A stretch of 64,000 nt of DNA from Vibrio hepatarius (GCF_011806575.1 NZ_JAATOO010000002.1:1-64000); one strand, 5' to 3'; numbered from the stretch's first letter, positions 48,689 to 58,227 are shown. A program made the numbers and translations. Notes: generated from the letters alone by a model not told the origin.

Positions 48689-50935
48689 CTATCGTTTACC
48701 AGCGCGAATAAAACCTGCAAATCCTTTCTCTTCAAGGAAGGTCTGCATCATTGTATAAATATCATTGCCGTAAGGCTGCATTAGTGCTTTGTCTGCCAAA
48801 GCCTTTAGCTCTGCACTGTCGGTATTACAAAGCAGGTATTTTACTTTTGCCACGTTGGACGTGTTCATACTTAGACTGCGATAGCCTAAGCCGACCATCA
48901 ATAGCGCGCCAATCGGGTCACCGGCCAATTCACCACAAATACACACGGGTAAGTCGAGTCGAGTGCACACTTTTTGGATATGGTCGAGTGCCATGATTAC
49001 CGCTGGATGCATCGATTCATAGACATCGGACACACGTGCATTATTGCGGTCGACCGCCAGCAAATATTGAGTTAAGTCATTGGTACCGATTGAAACAAAA
49101 TCCACTTTATCGGCGATCAATGGCAGCAGATAGATCATCGATGGCACTTCAATCATCACACCGATTTCTGGCATTTGGATCCGCTCATCGAGCTCAACCA
49201 CTTCTTGGTATGCGCGTTCGATAAGCACAATCGCGTCATCCAGCTCCTGAGCCCCAGAAACCATTGGCAATAAAATGCTCAGGTTTTGGCTTTCAGCACT
49301 CGCGCGTAGCATCGCGCGGATTTGCATCAAAAAGATATCTGGGTGGTCGAGTGTAAAGCGGATACCACGCCAACCTAAGAATGGGTTATCTTCATCGATA
49401 GGAAGATAAGGCAACGCTTTGTCACCACCAACGTCCAACGTACGCATGACTACACGCTTGTTTGGGTAGGTGTTGAGTACCATCTGATACTGCTGCGTCT
49501 GCTCTTCTTCGGAAGGAAAACGGTGTTGGAGCAAAAACGAGATTTCGGTCCGGTATAAACCAACGCCATCTACGCCTTGATTCTCAGCGATATTGGTATC
49601 GGCGCTCAAACCCGCGTTGAGCATGATTTCGATACGTTGATTGTCTTTGGTACACGCAGGTTCAAGAATACGTTGGTTAACCATGCTGGCTAACTCGCGT
49701 TCTTCATTTGCTAGCGCACGATACTCTTTAAGCAACTGACGGTTAGGTGATACCAAGATCTTACCACTGTAGCCATCGACAACGCCTTGCTTGCCACTGA
49801 TTGCCCCAAGGTTAACACTCACGCCCATAACCGCAGGAATGCCCAGTGCACGTGACAAGATCGCCGCGTGGGAGTTTGCCGCCCCTTCGGTCGATACCAC
49901 CGCCAGCAGTTTATCTTTCGGAATCGACGCTAAAATCGACGCGGTTAGCTCTCTCACCACCAAGATGATCGGCTTCTCGAGTAGTGGCTGCTCTTGCTCA
50001 GTATTGTTGAGGAAGTACAACAGACGATGACCAAGCTCGCGAATGTCTTGTGCTCGTTCACGCAAGTAGACGTCAGACATCCGAGCGAATCGGTTGGAGT
50101 AACTCTCGACAACTTGCCTTAACGCCCAGTCTGCACGGTCACCTTTTTGGATTTGCGCTTTAAGATCCTTACGCAGCATCGGATCGTTAAGCAAGTGGGT
50201 AAACAGGTCGAAAATGGCCAGCGCATCTTTATTGATCTCGCTGTCGAGCTTTTTGCGCATCCGGCGAAAATCGCTCAAGGCCGCTTCAATCGCCAATGCC
50301 AGCATTTCTTGCTCGCGTTCGATATCTAAAGTCGATGCCGGACACACCTCTGACAGCTCCGGTTGGGTATCATCGAGCCAAAACTCGCCAATCGCCACAC
50401 CAGATGACGCTGGTACACCGCGAATCGCTTGCTGTTTTTTCTCAAGTCGCCATAAACCTTGCGTTTGAGCATGGGCAATGATCACCGCAAGCTGAGCCGC
50501 CAGCGTAACAAGAAATGACTCTTCCATTTCGTCAAATTGGCGCGGCTGCTTTTGCTGCACCACCAACACACCGAGGACTTGCTTGCGATAGATGATCGGC
50601 GTACCGAGGAAGCTTTGATAAACCTCTTCGCCCAGTTCAGAGAAGTATTTAAAGTGAGGATGTTTGGACGCTTCAGCTAAGTTGAGTGGTTCGGCCGTTC
50701 GCTTAACCAAGCCAACTAAGCCTTCACTGAAGCTAATATGAATTTTGTCGCCTTTGAAGCGCAGACCTTGAGTTGCCATTAGCTCAAGGCGCTGCATCTC
50801 TTCGTTAGCAAGATAGACAGTACAACACTCCGTACTCATCGCGCTGCACGTTTGCTTAACCAAAATATCTAAAGCCTGGTGGACATCTTCGACTTTAGAT
50901 ACCTGTTCAACTACGTCCCTTAGTTGAGAAAGCAT
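48689..50935 (-). CDS. ptsP: Nitrogen PTS enzyme I (PtsP)
   Basis: Phosphoenolpyruvate-protein phosphotransferase of the nitrogen PTS, which phosphorylates NPr and in turn PtsN, linking nitrogen and potassium status to regulation. The 748 residues comprise an N-terminal GAF domain (about 1-160) and an EI domain with the active-site histidine in GAANSHAAILSRALGIPAVM (about 355) and a PEP-binding TIM barrel (GGDKALPYLPIDEDNPFLGW). It starts two bases after the rppH stop. No ptsN or NPr gene is in the window. Confidence 0.96.
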   Translation of the reverse strand: MLSQLRDVVEQVSKVEDVHQALDILVKQTCSAMSTECCTVYLANEEMQRLELMATQGLRFKGDKIHISFSEGLVGLVKRTAEPLNLAEASKHPHFKYFSELGEEVYQSFLGTPIIYRKQVLGVLVVQQKQPRQFDEMEESFLVTLAAQLAVIIAHAQTQGLWRLEKKQQAIRGVPASSGVAIGEFWLDDTQPELSEVCPASTLDIEREQEMLALAIEAALSDFRRMRKKLDSEINKDALAIFDLFTHLLNDPMLRKDLKAQIQKGDRADWALRQVVESYSNRFARMSDVYLRERAQDIRELGHRLLYFLNNTEQEQPLLEKPIILVVRELTASILASIPKDKLLAVVSTEGAANSHAAILSRALGIPAVMGVSVNLGAISGKQGVVDGYSGKILVSPNRQLLKEYRALANEERELASMVNQRILEPACTKDNQRIEIMLNAGLSADTNIAENQGVDGVGLYRTEISFLLQHRFPSEEEQTQQYQMVLNTYPNKRVVMRTLDVGGDKALPYLPIDEDNPFLGWRGIRFTLDHPDIFLMQIRAMLRASAESQNLSILLPMVSGAQELDDAIVLIERAYQEVVELDERIQMPEIGVMIEVPSMIYLLPLIADKVDFVSIGTNDLTQYLLAVDRNNARVSDVYESMHPAVIMALDHIQKVCTRLDLPVCICGELAGDPIGALLMVGLGYRSLSMNTSNVAKVKYLLCNTDSAELKALADKALMQPYGNDIYTMMQTFLEEKGFAGFIRAGKR

Positions 50936-50937
50936 GT

Positions 50938-51456
50938 CTATCCTCTCCTGTGTTTACGCTTATTCTTGGCTCTACGCTCTCTAAACGGCATCGCCATCGA
51001 TGCAAATTCTTTCATCGCACGTCGGTAAACGTCACGCTTAAAAGACACCACTTGCCTAACCGGATACCAATAACTTACCCAACGCCAACCATCAAACTCA
51101 GGGGAGCTACCACGTAGCATATTGATCTTAGATTCGTCACAATCTAAACGTAGTAGAAACCATTTCTGTTTCTGACCGATACAAACAGGTTTTGAATCCC
51201 AGCGGACAAGGCGTTTGGGTAACTTATATCTTAGCCAATGACGACTTGTTGCTACGATCTTTACATCTTTCTTTGTAAGACCAACCTCTTCATATAACTC
51301 CCGATACATTGCTTGCTCTGGAGTTTCACCTTCATCGATTCCCCCTTGAGGAAACTGCCATGAATGTTGTCCGTATCGCTTAGCCCAGAAGACCTGACCA
51401 TGGTTGTTACAGATTACAATACCCACATTTAAGCGGTAACCATCGCCATCTATCAC
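50938..51456 (-). CDS. rppH: RNA pyrophosphohydrolase RppH
   Basis: Nudix hydrolase that converts 5'-triphosphate mRNA ends to monophosphate and triggers RNase E decay. From the GTG at 51456 it has 172 residues ([14 protein letters not shown] after fMet replaces Val), the family length, with AGAGG upstream. A longer in-frame reading to 51633 adds 59 residues with no family match and would run into the DnaA-box region, so it is rejected. The Nudix box runs from GGIDEGE to REL and EEVGL (about 38-60). It is the first gene of rppH-ptsP-tauE-lgt-thyA. Confidence 0.95.
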   Translation of the reverse strand: MIDGDGYRLNVGIVICNNHGQVFWAKRYGQHSWQFPQGGIDEGETPEQAMYRELYEEVGLTKKDVKIVATSRHWLRYKLPKRLVRWDSKPVCIGQKQKWFLLRLDCDESKINMLRGSSPEFDGWRWVSYWYPVRQVVSFKRDVYRRAMKEFASMAMPFRERRAKNKRKHRRG

Positions 51457-51492
51457 TGGCCAACCTCTAATAAAATCTTTAATTACAGTGAT

Positions 51493-51973
51493 TTTTCCAC
51501 ATATCCCCAATCGGAGCAAACTTACTAGTGTGACTAAGGCGGAAAATCTCGTCTTAGCCCTCCATGTTGAATAAGTTTTAGCCAAAACAGAGGTTATACA
51601 CACCAATCTGAGACATAGCCCACATTTATACACCTTTTCTGTGTATAACCATGTGAAGAATCTTTGTTAAAGCGATCAACCAGTGAGCAAATGGGATATT
51701 TACATCTAATGACGCAGACCAAAAATAATAATTTTATCCTTTAAAAACAAAAGAATAATCTCACACCACTAAATTCACCTCGTTGAAATCACTTCGTAAA
51801 AACTGATGAAAATCCAATCGGTTAAAGATCCACCAACCATACTCTTATCCACAAAACGTTAGCCCAGATACAACTTTACCGTGTTTTATCAAGTGAAAAA
51901 TGACGACAAAAGTACTGTTAATTCATACATGCGCACAGAAAAATGAAAAAAACTCGCCACCAGCTGTGGATAA
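51493..51973. promoter_or_regulatory. Cluster of five DnaA boxes between rppH and mutH
   Basis: Five exact matches to TT(A/T)TnCACA: TTTTCCACA (51493-51501), TTATACACA (51594-51602), TGTGTATAA (51640-51648, reverse), TTATCCACA (51845-51853) and TGTGGATAA (51965-51973, reverse). TTATACACC at 51626-51634 is a one-mismatch copy. Two are the strong TTATCCACA form. Random expectation in this length is far below one. The region is AT-rich and also has four GATC sites (51674, 51827, 51986, 52004 approximately). It could titrate DnaA or tie expression of rppH and mutH to replication. Confidence 0.75.
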
Positions 51974-52078
51974 GTTATTAATGAATGATCCAACCATCAA
52001 AATGATCAATTTTCACACAACCATCAAACTAGGTTTTCCGTTACAATAGTGGCGAGTTGTAATGAGTAACAAACAGAT

Positions 52079-52744
52079 ATGAAGTCGGAACCAAGATCGG
52101 AACAAGAACTGATAGAAAGAGCAACGGACATCGCGGGTGTCACCTTCGCTGAGCTGGCCGAAGAAGCCGGAATGCCAGTGCCTCCAGATCTACGTCGAGA
52201 CAAAGGTTGGGTTGGGCAATTGCTAGAATGGCACTTAGGTGCAACGGCAGGCAGTAAGCCTCAACAAGACTTTGAACAGCTAGGTATCGAGTTAAAAACG
52301 ATTCCTATCAGCTACAGTGGCAAGCCGCTAGAAACCACCTTCGTTTGTGTGGCTCCTTTGATGGGGGTACACGGTTTAAGGTGGGAAAACAGCCACGTCA
52401 GAAACAAACTCTCTCGCGTACTCTGGATCCCGGTAGAAGGAGAACGTGAAATCCCGTTGGCAGAGCGTCGTGTCGGTTCACCGTTGATCTGGTCACCGAC
52501 TGCTGAAGAAGAGCTACAACTAAAAACCGACTGGGAAGAATTAATGGAAATGATCGTGATTGGTCAGGTCGAACAGATCACCGCACGCCATGGCGAGGTA
52601 TTGCAACTAAGACCTAAAGCCGCGAACAGTCGTGTTTTAACAGAGGCTTACGGTGCCAGTGGTAAACCGATAAAAACACTCCCGCGCGGCTTTTACTTAC
52701 GTACCCAATTTACCGCAAAAATACTGGAACAAAACTTCGCCTAG
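52079..52744 (+). CDS. mutH: DNA mismatch repair endonuclease MutH
   Basis: Nicks the unmethylated strand at hemimethylated GATC sites after MutS-MutL activation. The 221 residues show the catalytic Asp64, Glu71 and Lys73 in [10 protein letters not shown], the same spacing as in E. coli. It is divergent from rppH across a 622-bp region containing DnaA boxes and GATC sites. The ribosome site is weak (GAGTAAC). Its end overlaps the convergent DUF6482 gene by four bases. Confidence 0.96.
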   Translation: MKSEPRSEQELIERATDIAGVTFAELAEEAGMPVPPDLRRDKGWVGQLLEWHLGATAGSKPQQDFEQLGIELKTIPISYSGKPLETTFVCVAPLMGVHGLRWENSHVRNKLSRVLWIPVEGEREIPLAERRVGSPLIWSPTAEEELQLKTDWEELMEMIVIGQVEQITARHGEVLQLRPKAANSRVLTEAYGASGKPIKTLPRGFYLRTQFTAKILEQNFA

Positions 52745-53052
52745 TGGGTAGTCAGGGAGAGTTCAAGATCGTGATAGAGTGGACCATCCCCTGTGCCACA
52801 TTCATCATAAGCATTGTGCAGCCTTAGATAAGCTCTCTCTACGCCCAATCTATTAAGTTCTTCTTTCACCTGATCTAATGAATCGAAGTGAATCGGTTCG
52901 TCATTAATTTTGAGCGGCTCAAGCCGATGCTTGTACTCCACCGCCAAAAGATATTGTGATAGATCGGAACAACTAATCACAAATACCTTAGGGGGCTCAT
53001 AACTCGATTTATGGCTTCCATGAATCCACTTGTCCAACTGAGTTTTTTGCAT
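52741..53052 (-). CDS. DUF6482 family protein
   Basis: A 103-residue soluble protein of unknown function with a strong ribosome site (GGAGGT) before the ATG at 53052. It reads [19 protein letters not shown] in the middle and ends with an acidic tail. It has no signal peptide or membrane segment. It matches small proteins found in this place next to mutH in other Vibrios, grouped as DUF6482. It overlaps the end of mutH by four bases on the opposite strand, so the two transcripts may interfere. Confidence 0.7.
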   Translation of the reverse strand: MQKTQLDKWIHGSHKSSYEPPKVFVISCSDLSQYLLAVEYKHRLEPLKINDEPIHFDSLDQVKEELNRLGVERAYLRLHNAYDECGTGDGPLYHDLELSLTTH

Positions 53053-53179
53053 AACTTACCTCCGTCTATCCAGTGTAGACAACGAGACAAATTTTGCTAA
53101 ATTGTTAATTCCATCCATGTTTTGCGACAGTGTTATCCCCTATATTGAGGAGACAATGAGAATAAAACAAGGAAGGCTC

Positions 53180-54214
53180 ATGCAATACAATAAGTTACCT
53201 CACTCAACACTCGAAGTGAGTAAGATCTGCCTTGGTACTATGACCTTTGGAGAGCAAAACACTCAGCAAGAAGCCTTTGAACAGTTGGACTATGCACTGG
53301 AGCGAGGCGTCAATTTTATCGACACCGCTGAAATGTACCCAGTTCCTCCTAAAGCGGGAACCCAAGGGCTCACTGAAGAGTACATTGGTAACTGGCTTAA
53401 ACAGTCCGGCAAAAGAGAGAAAGTCGTCCTTGCGACCAAAATTGCCGGACCGCGCAACGTGCCTTACATCCGCGACAACATGAGCCTAGATAGACGTAAC
53501 ATCCACTTGGCGATTGACGACAGCCTCAAACGCCTACAAACCGATTACGTGGACTTGTATCAACTCCATTGGCCACAGCGCCAGACCAACTGTTTTGGCC
53601 AACTGAATTACCCATACCCTGACGCACAAGAAGAAGTCACGCTGATCGAAACCCTAGAAGCGCTAGCGGAGTTAATAAAAGCGGGTAAAGTCAGATACAT
53701 TGGTGTGTCTAATGAAACCCCTTGGGGCGTGATGACGCTGCTGCGCCTAGCGGAGAAACACGAACTGCCACGTATCGTGTCAATTCAAAACCCATATAAC
53801 TTACTCAACCGCAGCTTTGAAGTAGGCCTATCTGAAATCAGCCATTATGAGGGAGTAAAACTGCTCGCCTACTCACCACTAGCGTTTGGCTGCCTAAGTG
53901 GTAAATACCTCAACAACCAACGACCAGAAGGCGCAAGATGCAGTCTGTTTGAACGCTTTGTACGTTACTTTACTCCGCAAGGCATCAAAGCAACCGAAGC
54001 GTACGTCAATTTAGCCAGAGAGCACGGTCTAGACCCGGCACAAATGGCGCTCGCGTTTGTCAATCAGAGACCGTTTGTCGCATCCAACATCATTGGTGCG
54101 ACAAACTTAGAACAACTTAAATCAAACATAGATAGTTTAGAGGTCGTATTGAGTGATGAACTGCTTCAGGGGTTACAAGAGATTGGGACGACTTACTCCA
54201 ATCCTTGTCCTTAG
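53180..54214 (+). CDS. tas: Aldo/keto reductase Tas
   Basis: NADP(H)-dependent aldo/keto reductase of 344 residues. It resembles E. coli Tas, which rescues tyrosine auxotrophy under starvation; the physiological substrate is not known. The ATG at 53180 follows AAGGAAGGCTC and gives the family's N-terminus MQYNKLPHSTLEVS; an in-frame ATG at 53102 is too far upstream. The catalytic tetrad is suggested by Asp in FIDTAEMYP and Tyr in the same segment, Lys in ATKIAG and His in YQLHWPQ. It ends at a strong terminator. Confidence 0.93.
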   Translation: MQYNKLPHSTLEVSKICLGTMTFGEQNTQQEAFEQLDYALERGVNFIDTAEMYPVPPKAGTQGLTEEYIGNWLKQSGKREKVVLATKIAGPRNVPYIRDNMSLDRRNIHLAIDDSLKRLQTDYVDLYQLHWPQRQTNCFGQLNYPYPDAQEEVTLIETLEALAELIKAGKVRYIGVSNETPWGVMTLLRLAEKHELPRIVSIQNPYNLLNRSFEVGLSEISHYEGVKLLAYSPLAFGCLSGKYLNNQRPEGARCSLFERFVRYFTPQGIKATEAYVNLAREHGLDPAQMALAFVNQRPFVASNIIGATNLEQLKSNIDSLEVVLSDELLQGLQEIGTTYSNPCP

Positions 54215-54252
54215 GTAATAGGCCAACTCGACGACGTTGGCCAAAAACTTAC

Positions 54253-54282
54253 GGGGCTGGTGAAGCAACCAGCCCCTTTTAT
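54253..54282 (+). terminator. tas intrinsic terminator
   Basis: GGGGCTGG-TGAAGCAA-CCAGCCCC, an 8-bp GC-rich stem followed by TTTTATT. It may also act on the convergent DUF1127 transcript. Confidence 0.9.
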
Positions 54283-54533
54283 TACGTTGGTATTCGAGCA
54301 CTTAATACACGACGAAGGTGACGAATACGACGTTCTGCTTTAACTGCATCAGGTTCAGTATGTCCCGCAAAGCGGCCTTCTTCATCTAGACCAATATCTT
54401 TCAACAAGTGTTTATTGTCCCAAGGAATCGCGTACGCGCTACGTCTAACTTGACGTTTCCATGCACGCTCTTCACGACGAAGGTCTGCCTTTACTAATAC
54501 TGTCGCTAATTTTAGGTATACAGAATGACTCAT
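54282..54533 (-). CDS. DUF1127 domain protein
   Basis: An 83-residue basic protein ending in the DUF1127 motif RRSAYAIPWDNKHLLKDIGL. The ATG at 54533 is chosen because GGAG lies 7 bases upstream; a reading from 54623 would include a structured non-coding stretch. DUF1127 proteins are small Arg/Lys-rich proteins. Some in alphaproteobacteria have been tied to RNA turnover and phosphate or carbon stress, but no role is known here. It is in line with a 41-codon gene 115 bases upstream, separated by a strong hairpin. Confidence 0.8.
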   Translation of the reverse strand: MSHSVYLKLATVLVKADLRREERAWKRQVRRSAYAIPWDNKHLLKDIGLDEEGRFAGHTEPDAVKAERRIRHLRRVLSARIPT

Positions 54534-54594
54534 GATAATTCTCCAGTTGTCGAAAGCTGGGAAAAGATCAACGAATCTTAAAAAGGGAAAGTGA

Positions 54595-54630
54595 TTTTTA
54601 ATTCGCTGCTTTTCCGCAGCCAATTAAAAA
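54595..54630 (-). other. Near-perfect hairpin between the 41-codon gene and the DUF1127 gene
   Basis: TTTTTAATT-C-GCTGC and GCAGC-C-AATTAAAAA form 15-bp arms with a single mismatched pair and a six-base loop. On the minus strand no T tract follows, so it is not a standard terminator for the upstream gene; on the plus strand A-rich sequence follows. It could be an RNase III or processing site, or an mRNA stabiliser. Confidence 0.6.
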
Positions 54631-54648
54631 TAAAAGGATACGGATTAA

Positions 54649-54774
54649 TTACATATCTGATTTAGAGGTAGATTTACGATCTGTTGCGCTAGCCATAATG
54701 TTGGCGATAGCTGCCATATGAACAGATAGATCATCAGACGCACAATCGAATGAGATAACGTTAAATAGTTTCAT
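54649..54774 (-). CDS. Small protein of 41 residues, unknown function
   Basis: A 42-codon open frame on the minus strand with an exact AGGAGG ribosome site six bases before the ATG. The protein starts MKLFNVISFDCASDD, has a short hydrophobic stretch (VHMAAIANIMAS, 18-29) and ends in a polar tail rich in Ser, Lys and Asp. It resembles no family I recognise and is shorter than the limit of most gene callers. An ATGAGC-CTGA-GCTCAT palindrome (54823-54838) lies about 50 bp upstream and may be an operator. The gene precedes the DUF1127 gene on the same strand. Confidence 0.65.
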   Translation of the reverse strand: MKLFNVISFDCASDDLSVHMAAIANIMASATDRKSTSKSDM

Positions 54775-54822
54775 TGTGCGCCTCCTAGCTATGTATTAAT
54801 CCAGTTTGAGATTTTTGCAGAT

Positions 54823-54838
54823 ATGAGCCTGAGCTCAT
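54823..54838. promoter_or_regulatory. Palindrome upstream of the 41-codon gene
   Basis: ATGAGC-CTGA-GCTCAT, perfect 6-bp arms, centred 57 bp before the ATG on the minus strand. The rest of 54839-54990 is AT-rich with no further feature I can support. Confidence 0.4.
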
Positions 54839-54990
54839 GGTTAAATTCTAAGCATTGATGATGGTATTTCAACCACTTTATGCCGTTAAATTTTAAAACA
54901 ATTTATTAACCCAAAAACAACTGATATATCACTTCGGGAATAAGATATTCAGCCTGGAAATATATTATTCGCGATAGATAATATCGACAA

Positions 54991-55025
54991 AAAAATAAGC
55001 CGCAACCAAAGTGATTGCGGCTTAT
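54991..55025 (-). terminator. vpsR intrinsic terminator
   Basis: Minus strand: ATAAGCCGCAA / TTGCGGCTTAT arms with an 8-10 base loop followed by seven T. It ends vpsR transcription before the small-gene region. Confidence 0.9.
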
Positions 55026-55042
55026 ACAGATAAAACAAACAG

Positions 55043-56377
55043 TTAAACCGTCATATCGCTGATCAAATTGTGTTTGTTGAGTAATCGGTACATGGTTGCG
55101 CGTGAAACACCGAGTTCTTTCGCGGCCATCGATACCTGACCAGAGTGTGACTCCAAGACCAATAACAGAGCATCACGCTCGCTGCGCTCACGGATACTTT
55201 TCAGGCTACGTTTACCGTCGCTGCGTTTCGGCAAGTCAAGGTGTTCGTCGTCCAACATCACGGTATCCGACATCAAAACCACACGCTTAATCTGGTTCAT
55301 CAGCTCACGTACGTTGCCCGGCCAATGGTAGCGAGTCAAAGAGCGTGCTGCTTGTTCAGTAAAGCTGCGAGCCTGCGCGTTGTACTCTTTTGAATATTCT
55401 TTGAGGAAATGACGCGCCAGAATAGTGATATCGCCAGCACGTTCTTTTAAACTCGGTACGTTGATACGCAGTACATTGATGTAGTGGTAAAGCTCTTCGT
55501 TGAAGTCTCCGTCAATCAGCGCTTTCTCGATGTCAGACGAGTTTGCCGCCAAGATGCGAACATCGATGTCTTTACGACCTTTCTCAGTATCTACAGTCCC
55601 CTCTTGCAGGAAGCGCAGCAAATTAACCTGCTGAGATTTTGGTAACGTCAGAATATCGTTGAGCAAGATGGTGCCACCGTGGGCTTTTTCCAGTATCGAC
55701 GGTTGAGTACTGTCTTCACGATTAATACCAAATAGGTCGCTCTCAATGCGTCGTTCGGACATCGCTCGACAATTGACCGAAATGAACTCTTTATTCGCAC
55801 GTGAAGAAGTTTTATGTACCGCTCTCGCAACAGTCTCTTTACCCGTTCCGCTTTCGCCGTAAATAAGAATACTCACGTCAGTAGGGCCGATACGTTTGAT
55901 TTGATCGCGCAAACGCTTCATCGGGATCGAATCACCGATCAGTCCCATATCGCCATTATTTCCGTAGTGAGGCCATACTTTTTTCTCAAGTTTGAGCATG
56001 CCTAACTGGTGACCAATCGTACTCAGTAGCTGAGCATCCGGAATCGGTGCGGTAAAGAAATCGATACAAAAGTTAACGATAAACTGGCAAATCGTATCGG
56101 AGCTGAGTTGAGATTCACGGATAAATGCAATCCAGCGAACTTGCTTATGGTTACTTACCAAGTTCGCAATCCCATTCAAACTAAACTCATCGTGACTGAG
56201 GTCGACAATACCGATGCACGGACCGGTTTCACTAAATAATTCATCTGCTTTGCGTAAGTCGGCGCATTGAGTGCATCGCCAACCTACCTGTTCCAAAACT
56301 GAAAGCCATGGTTCGTATGTGCCTCCGACCACTATCAGAGACCCCGGAACCGAATCCATTCTGAACTGACTACGCAT
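55043..56377 (-). CDS. vpsR: Biofilm master regulator VpsR
   Basis: NtrC-like regulator of 444 residues, the V. cholerae VpsR length. It has an atypical receiver domain (1-125) with Asp59 in GIVDLSHDE, an AAA+ domain with Walker A GESGTGKE (174-181), and a Fis-type HTH (KELGVSRATMYRLLNKH). The sigma-54-contacting GAFTGA loop is absent and the Walker B is TILLND where active enhancers have DE. This agrees with VpsR acting through cyclic-di-GMP and sigma-70 rather than as a sigma-54 activator. Its targets in V. cholerae are vps and matrix genes, which are not in this window. Confidence 0.95.
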   Translation of the reverse strand: MRSQFRMDSVPGSLIVVGGTYEPWLSVLEQVGWRCTQCADLRKADELFSETGPCIGIVDLSHDEFSLNGIANLVSNHKQVRWIAFIRESQLSSDTICQFIVNFCIDFFTAPIPDAQLLSTIGHQLGMLKLEKKVWPHYGNNGDMGLIGDSIPMKRLRDQIKRIGPTDVSILIYGESGTGKETVARAVHKTSSRANKEFISVNCRAMSERRIESDLFGINREDSTQPSILEKAHGGTILLNDILTLPKSQQVNLLRFLQEGTVDTEKGRKDIDVRILAANSSDIEKALIDGDFNEELYHYINVLRINVPSLKERAGDITILARHFLKEYSKEYNAQARSFTEQAARSLTRYHWPGNVRELMNQIKRVVLMSDTVMLDDEHLDLPKRSDGKRSLKSIRERSERDALLLVLESHSGQVSMAAKELGVSRATMYRLLNKHNLISDMTV

Positions 56378-56624
56378 ACTGCTTGATCCTTATTATTTTT
56401 CTAACGTTCACGCAATGCCACTGCGGCACATATATTCTGTTACATTATAGAGACTAGGACAGAGAATCTGTCTCATTCATAAGATTAGGGGGCAGATAGT
56501 ACTTTTTCCACCGTCGATGGAATGAACTTCAAAAGTTTTTTTCCGCTCTAAGGGAAAATTTCCCCATTCAGTATTCCATCTTGCAGCGTACGTTGTCGGT
56601 AAGAATTTGCTCAATTTGATATAA
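56378..56624. other. vpsR upstream region
   Basis: About 245 bp without a gene. It holds an odd palindrome GGGAAA-A-TTTCCC (56552-56564), 175 bp before the vpsR start, which could be an operator. I see no unambiguous promoter hexamers. Confidence 0.4.
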
Positions 56625-56650
56625 AAAAAGCCACCCGAGGGTGGCTTTTT
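56625..56650 (-). terminator. lysS intrinsic terminator
   Basis: AAAAAGCCACCC-GA-GGGTGGCTTTTT-type hairpin (stem GCCACCC/GGGTGGC) with T tracts on both strands, located just after lysS. Confidence 0.92.
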
Positions 56651-56667
56651 AACACAATCTAAAGCAG

Positions 56668-58185
56668 TTAAGCTTGTGGGCGCATTGCTGGGAATAAAAT
56701 CACGTCACGAATCGTATGCGTGTTGGTAAATAGCATCGCTAGACGGTCGATACCGATACCTTGACCTGCTGTTGGCGGAAGGCCGTGCTCTAGTGCAGTG
56801 ATGTAGTCCGCATCGTAGTACATTGCTTCATCATCGCCTGCGTCTTTCGCGTCAACTTGCGCTTTAAAGCGTGCGTCTTGGTCTTCAGCATCATTAAGCT
56901 CAGAGAAGCCGTTCGCCACTTCACGACCACCGATAAAGAACTCAAAACGGTCAGTGAAGAATGGGTTGTCATCGCTACGACGCGCCAGTGGAGAGATATC
57001 CGCTGGGTAGCCAGTGATGAATGTTGGTTGAATCAGTTGAGGCTCAGCGGTTTCACCGAAGATCTCTTCTAATAGCTGACCACATGTCCAGAATGGTTCT
57101 ACTTCAACGTGTACTGATTTCGCAATCGCAACCATCTTTTCACGGTCTTGTAGATCCGCTTCCGTTAGCGCTTGAATATCTGCGTGCTCAGGGTTGTAGT
57201 GTTTGATCGCTTCAAACATGCTCATGCGTGCGTAAGTACCGCCAAACTCAACCGTCTCTTCGCCGTAAGGCATAGATGTTGAACCTAGAACTTCCATCGC
57301 TACAGTGCTTAGCATCTCTTCAGTCAGATCCATCAGATCTTTGTAGTCCGCGTAAGCTTGGTAGAATTCCATCATAGTGAATTCTGGGTTGTGACGAGGA
57401 GACAGACCTTCGTTACGGAAGTTACGGTTGATTTCGAATACACGGTCAAAACCACCCACAACCAGACGCTTCAGGTAAAGCTCTGGAGCAACACGTAGGT
57501 ACATGTCGATGTCTAGCGCGTTGTGGTGAGTGATGAATGGACGTGCAGTCGCACCACCAGGGATCACGTGCATCATCGGCGTTTCAACTTCTAGATAGCC
57601 TTTTGCACTCATGAAGTTACGAATCGCAGAAACCAGCTTAGAGCGAATGATGAACGCTTTACGTGAATCTTCATTCACGATTAGGTCAACGTAACGCTGA
57701 CGGTAACGCATTTCTTGGTCAGTCAAGCCGTGGAATTTTTCTGGTAGAGGACGTAGCGCTTTCGTTAGCAGCTCGTACTCTTCCATGTTTACGTATAGAT
57801 CGCCTTTACCAGACTTGTGCAGTGCACCTTTCACACCGATGATGTCACCGATGTCTAGACCTTGGTACTTCTCTTTTAGTTCTTTCTGTACGTCTTTCGC
57901 AGCGTACGCCTGAATACGACCAGAAGTCTCTTGGATGACTAGGAAAGGACCACGTTTCGCCATGATACGACCAGCGATCGCAACGACGTGGTTAAGCTCT
58001 TCTAGCTCTTCCTTCGTCTTCTCACCGAACTCTTTTTGAAGGTCGCCCGCTAGCGCGTCACGACGGAAGTCGTTTGGATGGCCATTTGCTTTGCAGCTCT
58101 TACGGATCTCGTCCAGTTTCGCGCGGCGTTCTGCAATTAGCTTATTCTCTTCTTGTGCGTTGTCGTTTTGAACAGCATCAGTCAT
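56668..58185 (-). CDS. lysS: Lysyl-tRNA synthetase (class II)
   Basis: Charges tRNA-Lys. The 505 residues match LysS: an N-terminal OB-fold anticodon domain (about 60-145) and a class II catalytic core with motif 2 [11 protein letters not shown] and motif 3 [13 protein letters not shown] near the end. It lies 42 bases downstream of prfB, the conserved prfB-lysS operon. Confidence 0.98.
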   Translation of the reverse strand: MTDAVQNDNAQEENKLIAERRAKLDEIRKSCKANGHPNDFRRDALAGDLQKEFGEKTKEELEELNHVVAIAGRIMAKRGPFLVIQETSGRIQAYAAKDVQKELKEKYQGLDIGDIIGVKGALHKSGKGDLYVNMEEYELLTKALRPLPEKFHGLTDQEMRYRQRYVDLIVNEDSRKAFIIRSKLVSAIRNFMSAKGYLEVETPMMHVIPGGATARPFITHHNALDIDMYLRVAPELYLKRLVVGGFDRVFEINRNFRNEGLSPRHNPEFTMMEFYQAYADYKDLMDLTEEMLSTVAMEVLGSTSMPYGEETVEFGGTYARMSMFEAIKHYNPEHADIQALTEADLQDREKMVAIAKSVHVEVEPFWTCGQLLEEIFGETAEPQLIQPTFITGYPADISPLARRSDDNPFFTDRFEFFIGGREVANGFSELNDAEDQDARFKAQVDAKDAGDDEAMYYDADYITALEHGLPPTAGQGIGIDRLAMLFTNTHTIRDVILFPAMRPQA

Positions 58186-58227
58186 TTTTCGATGTATCCT
58201 GTTTCGATTTGAGTGTCGGTGAAAAGC

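Noticed and set aside
51457..51633. N-terminal extension of rppH to a GTG at 51633
   Set aside because: The extra 59 residues have no family match. The GTG at 51456 gives the normal 172-residue RppH, and the upstream DNA is a DnaA-box region.
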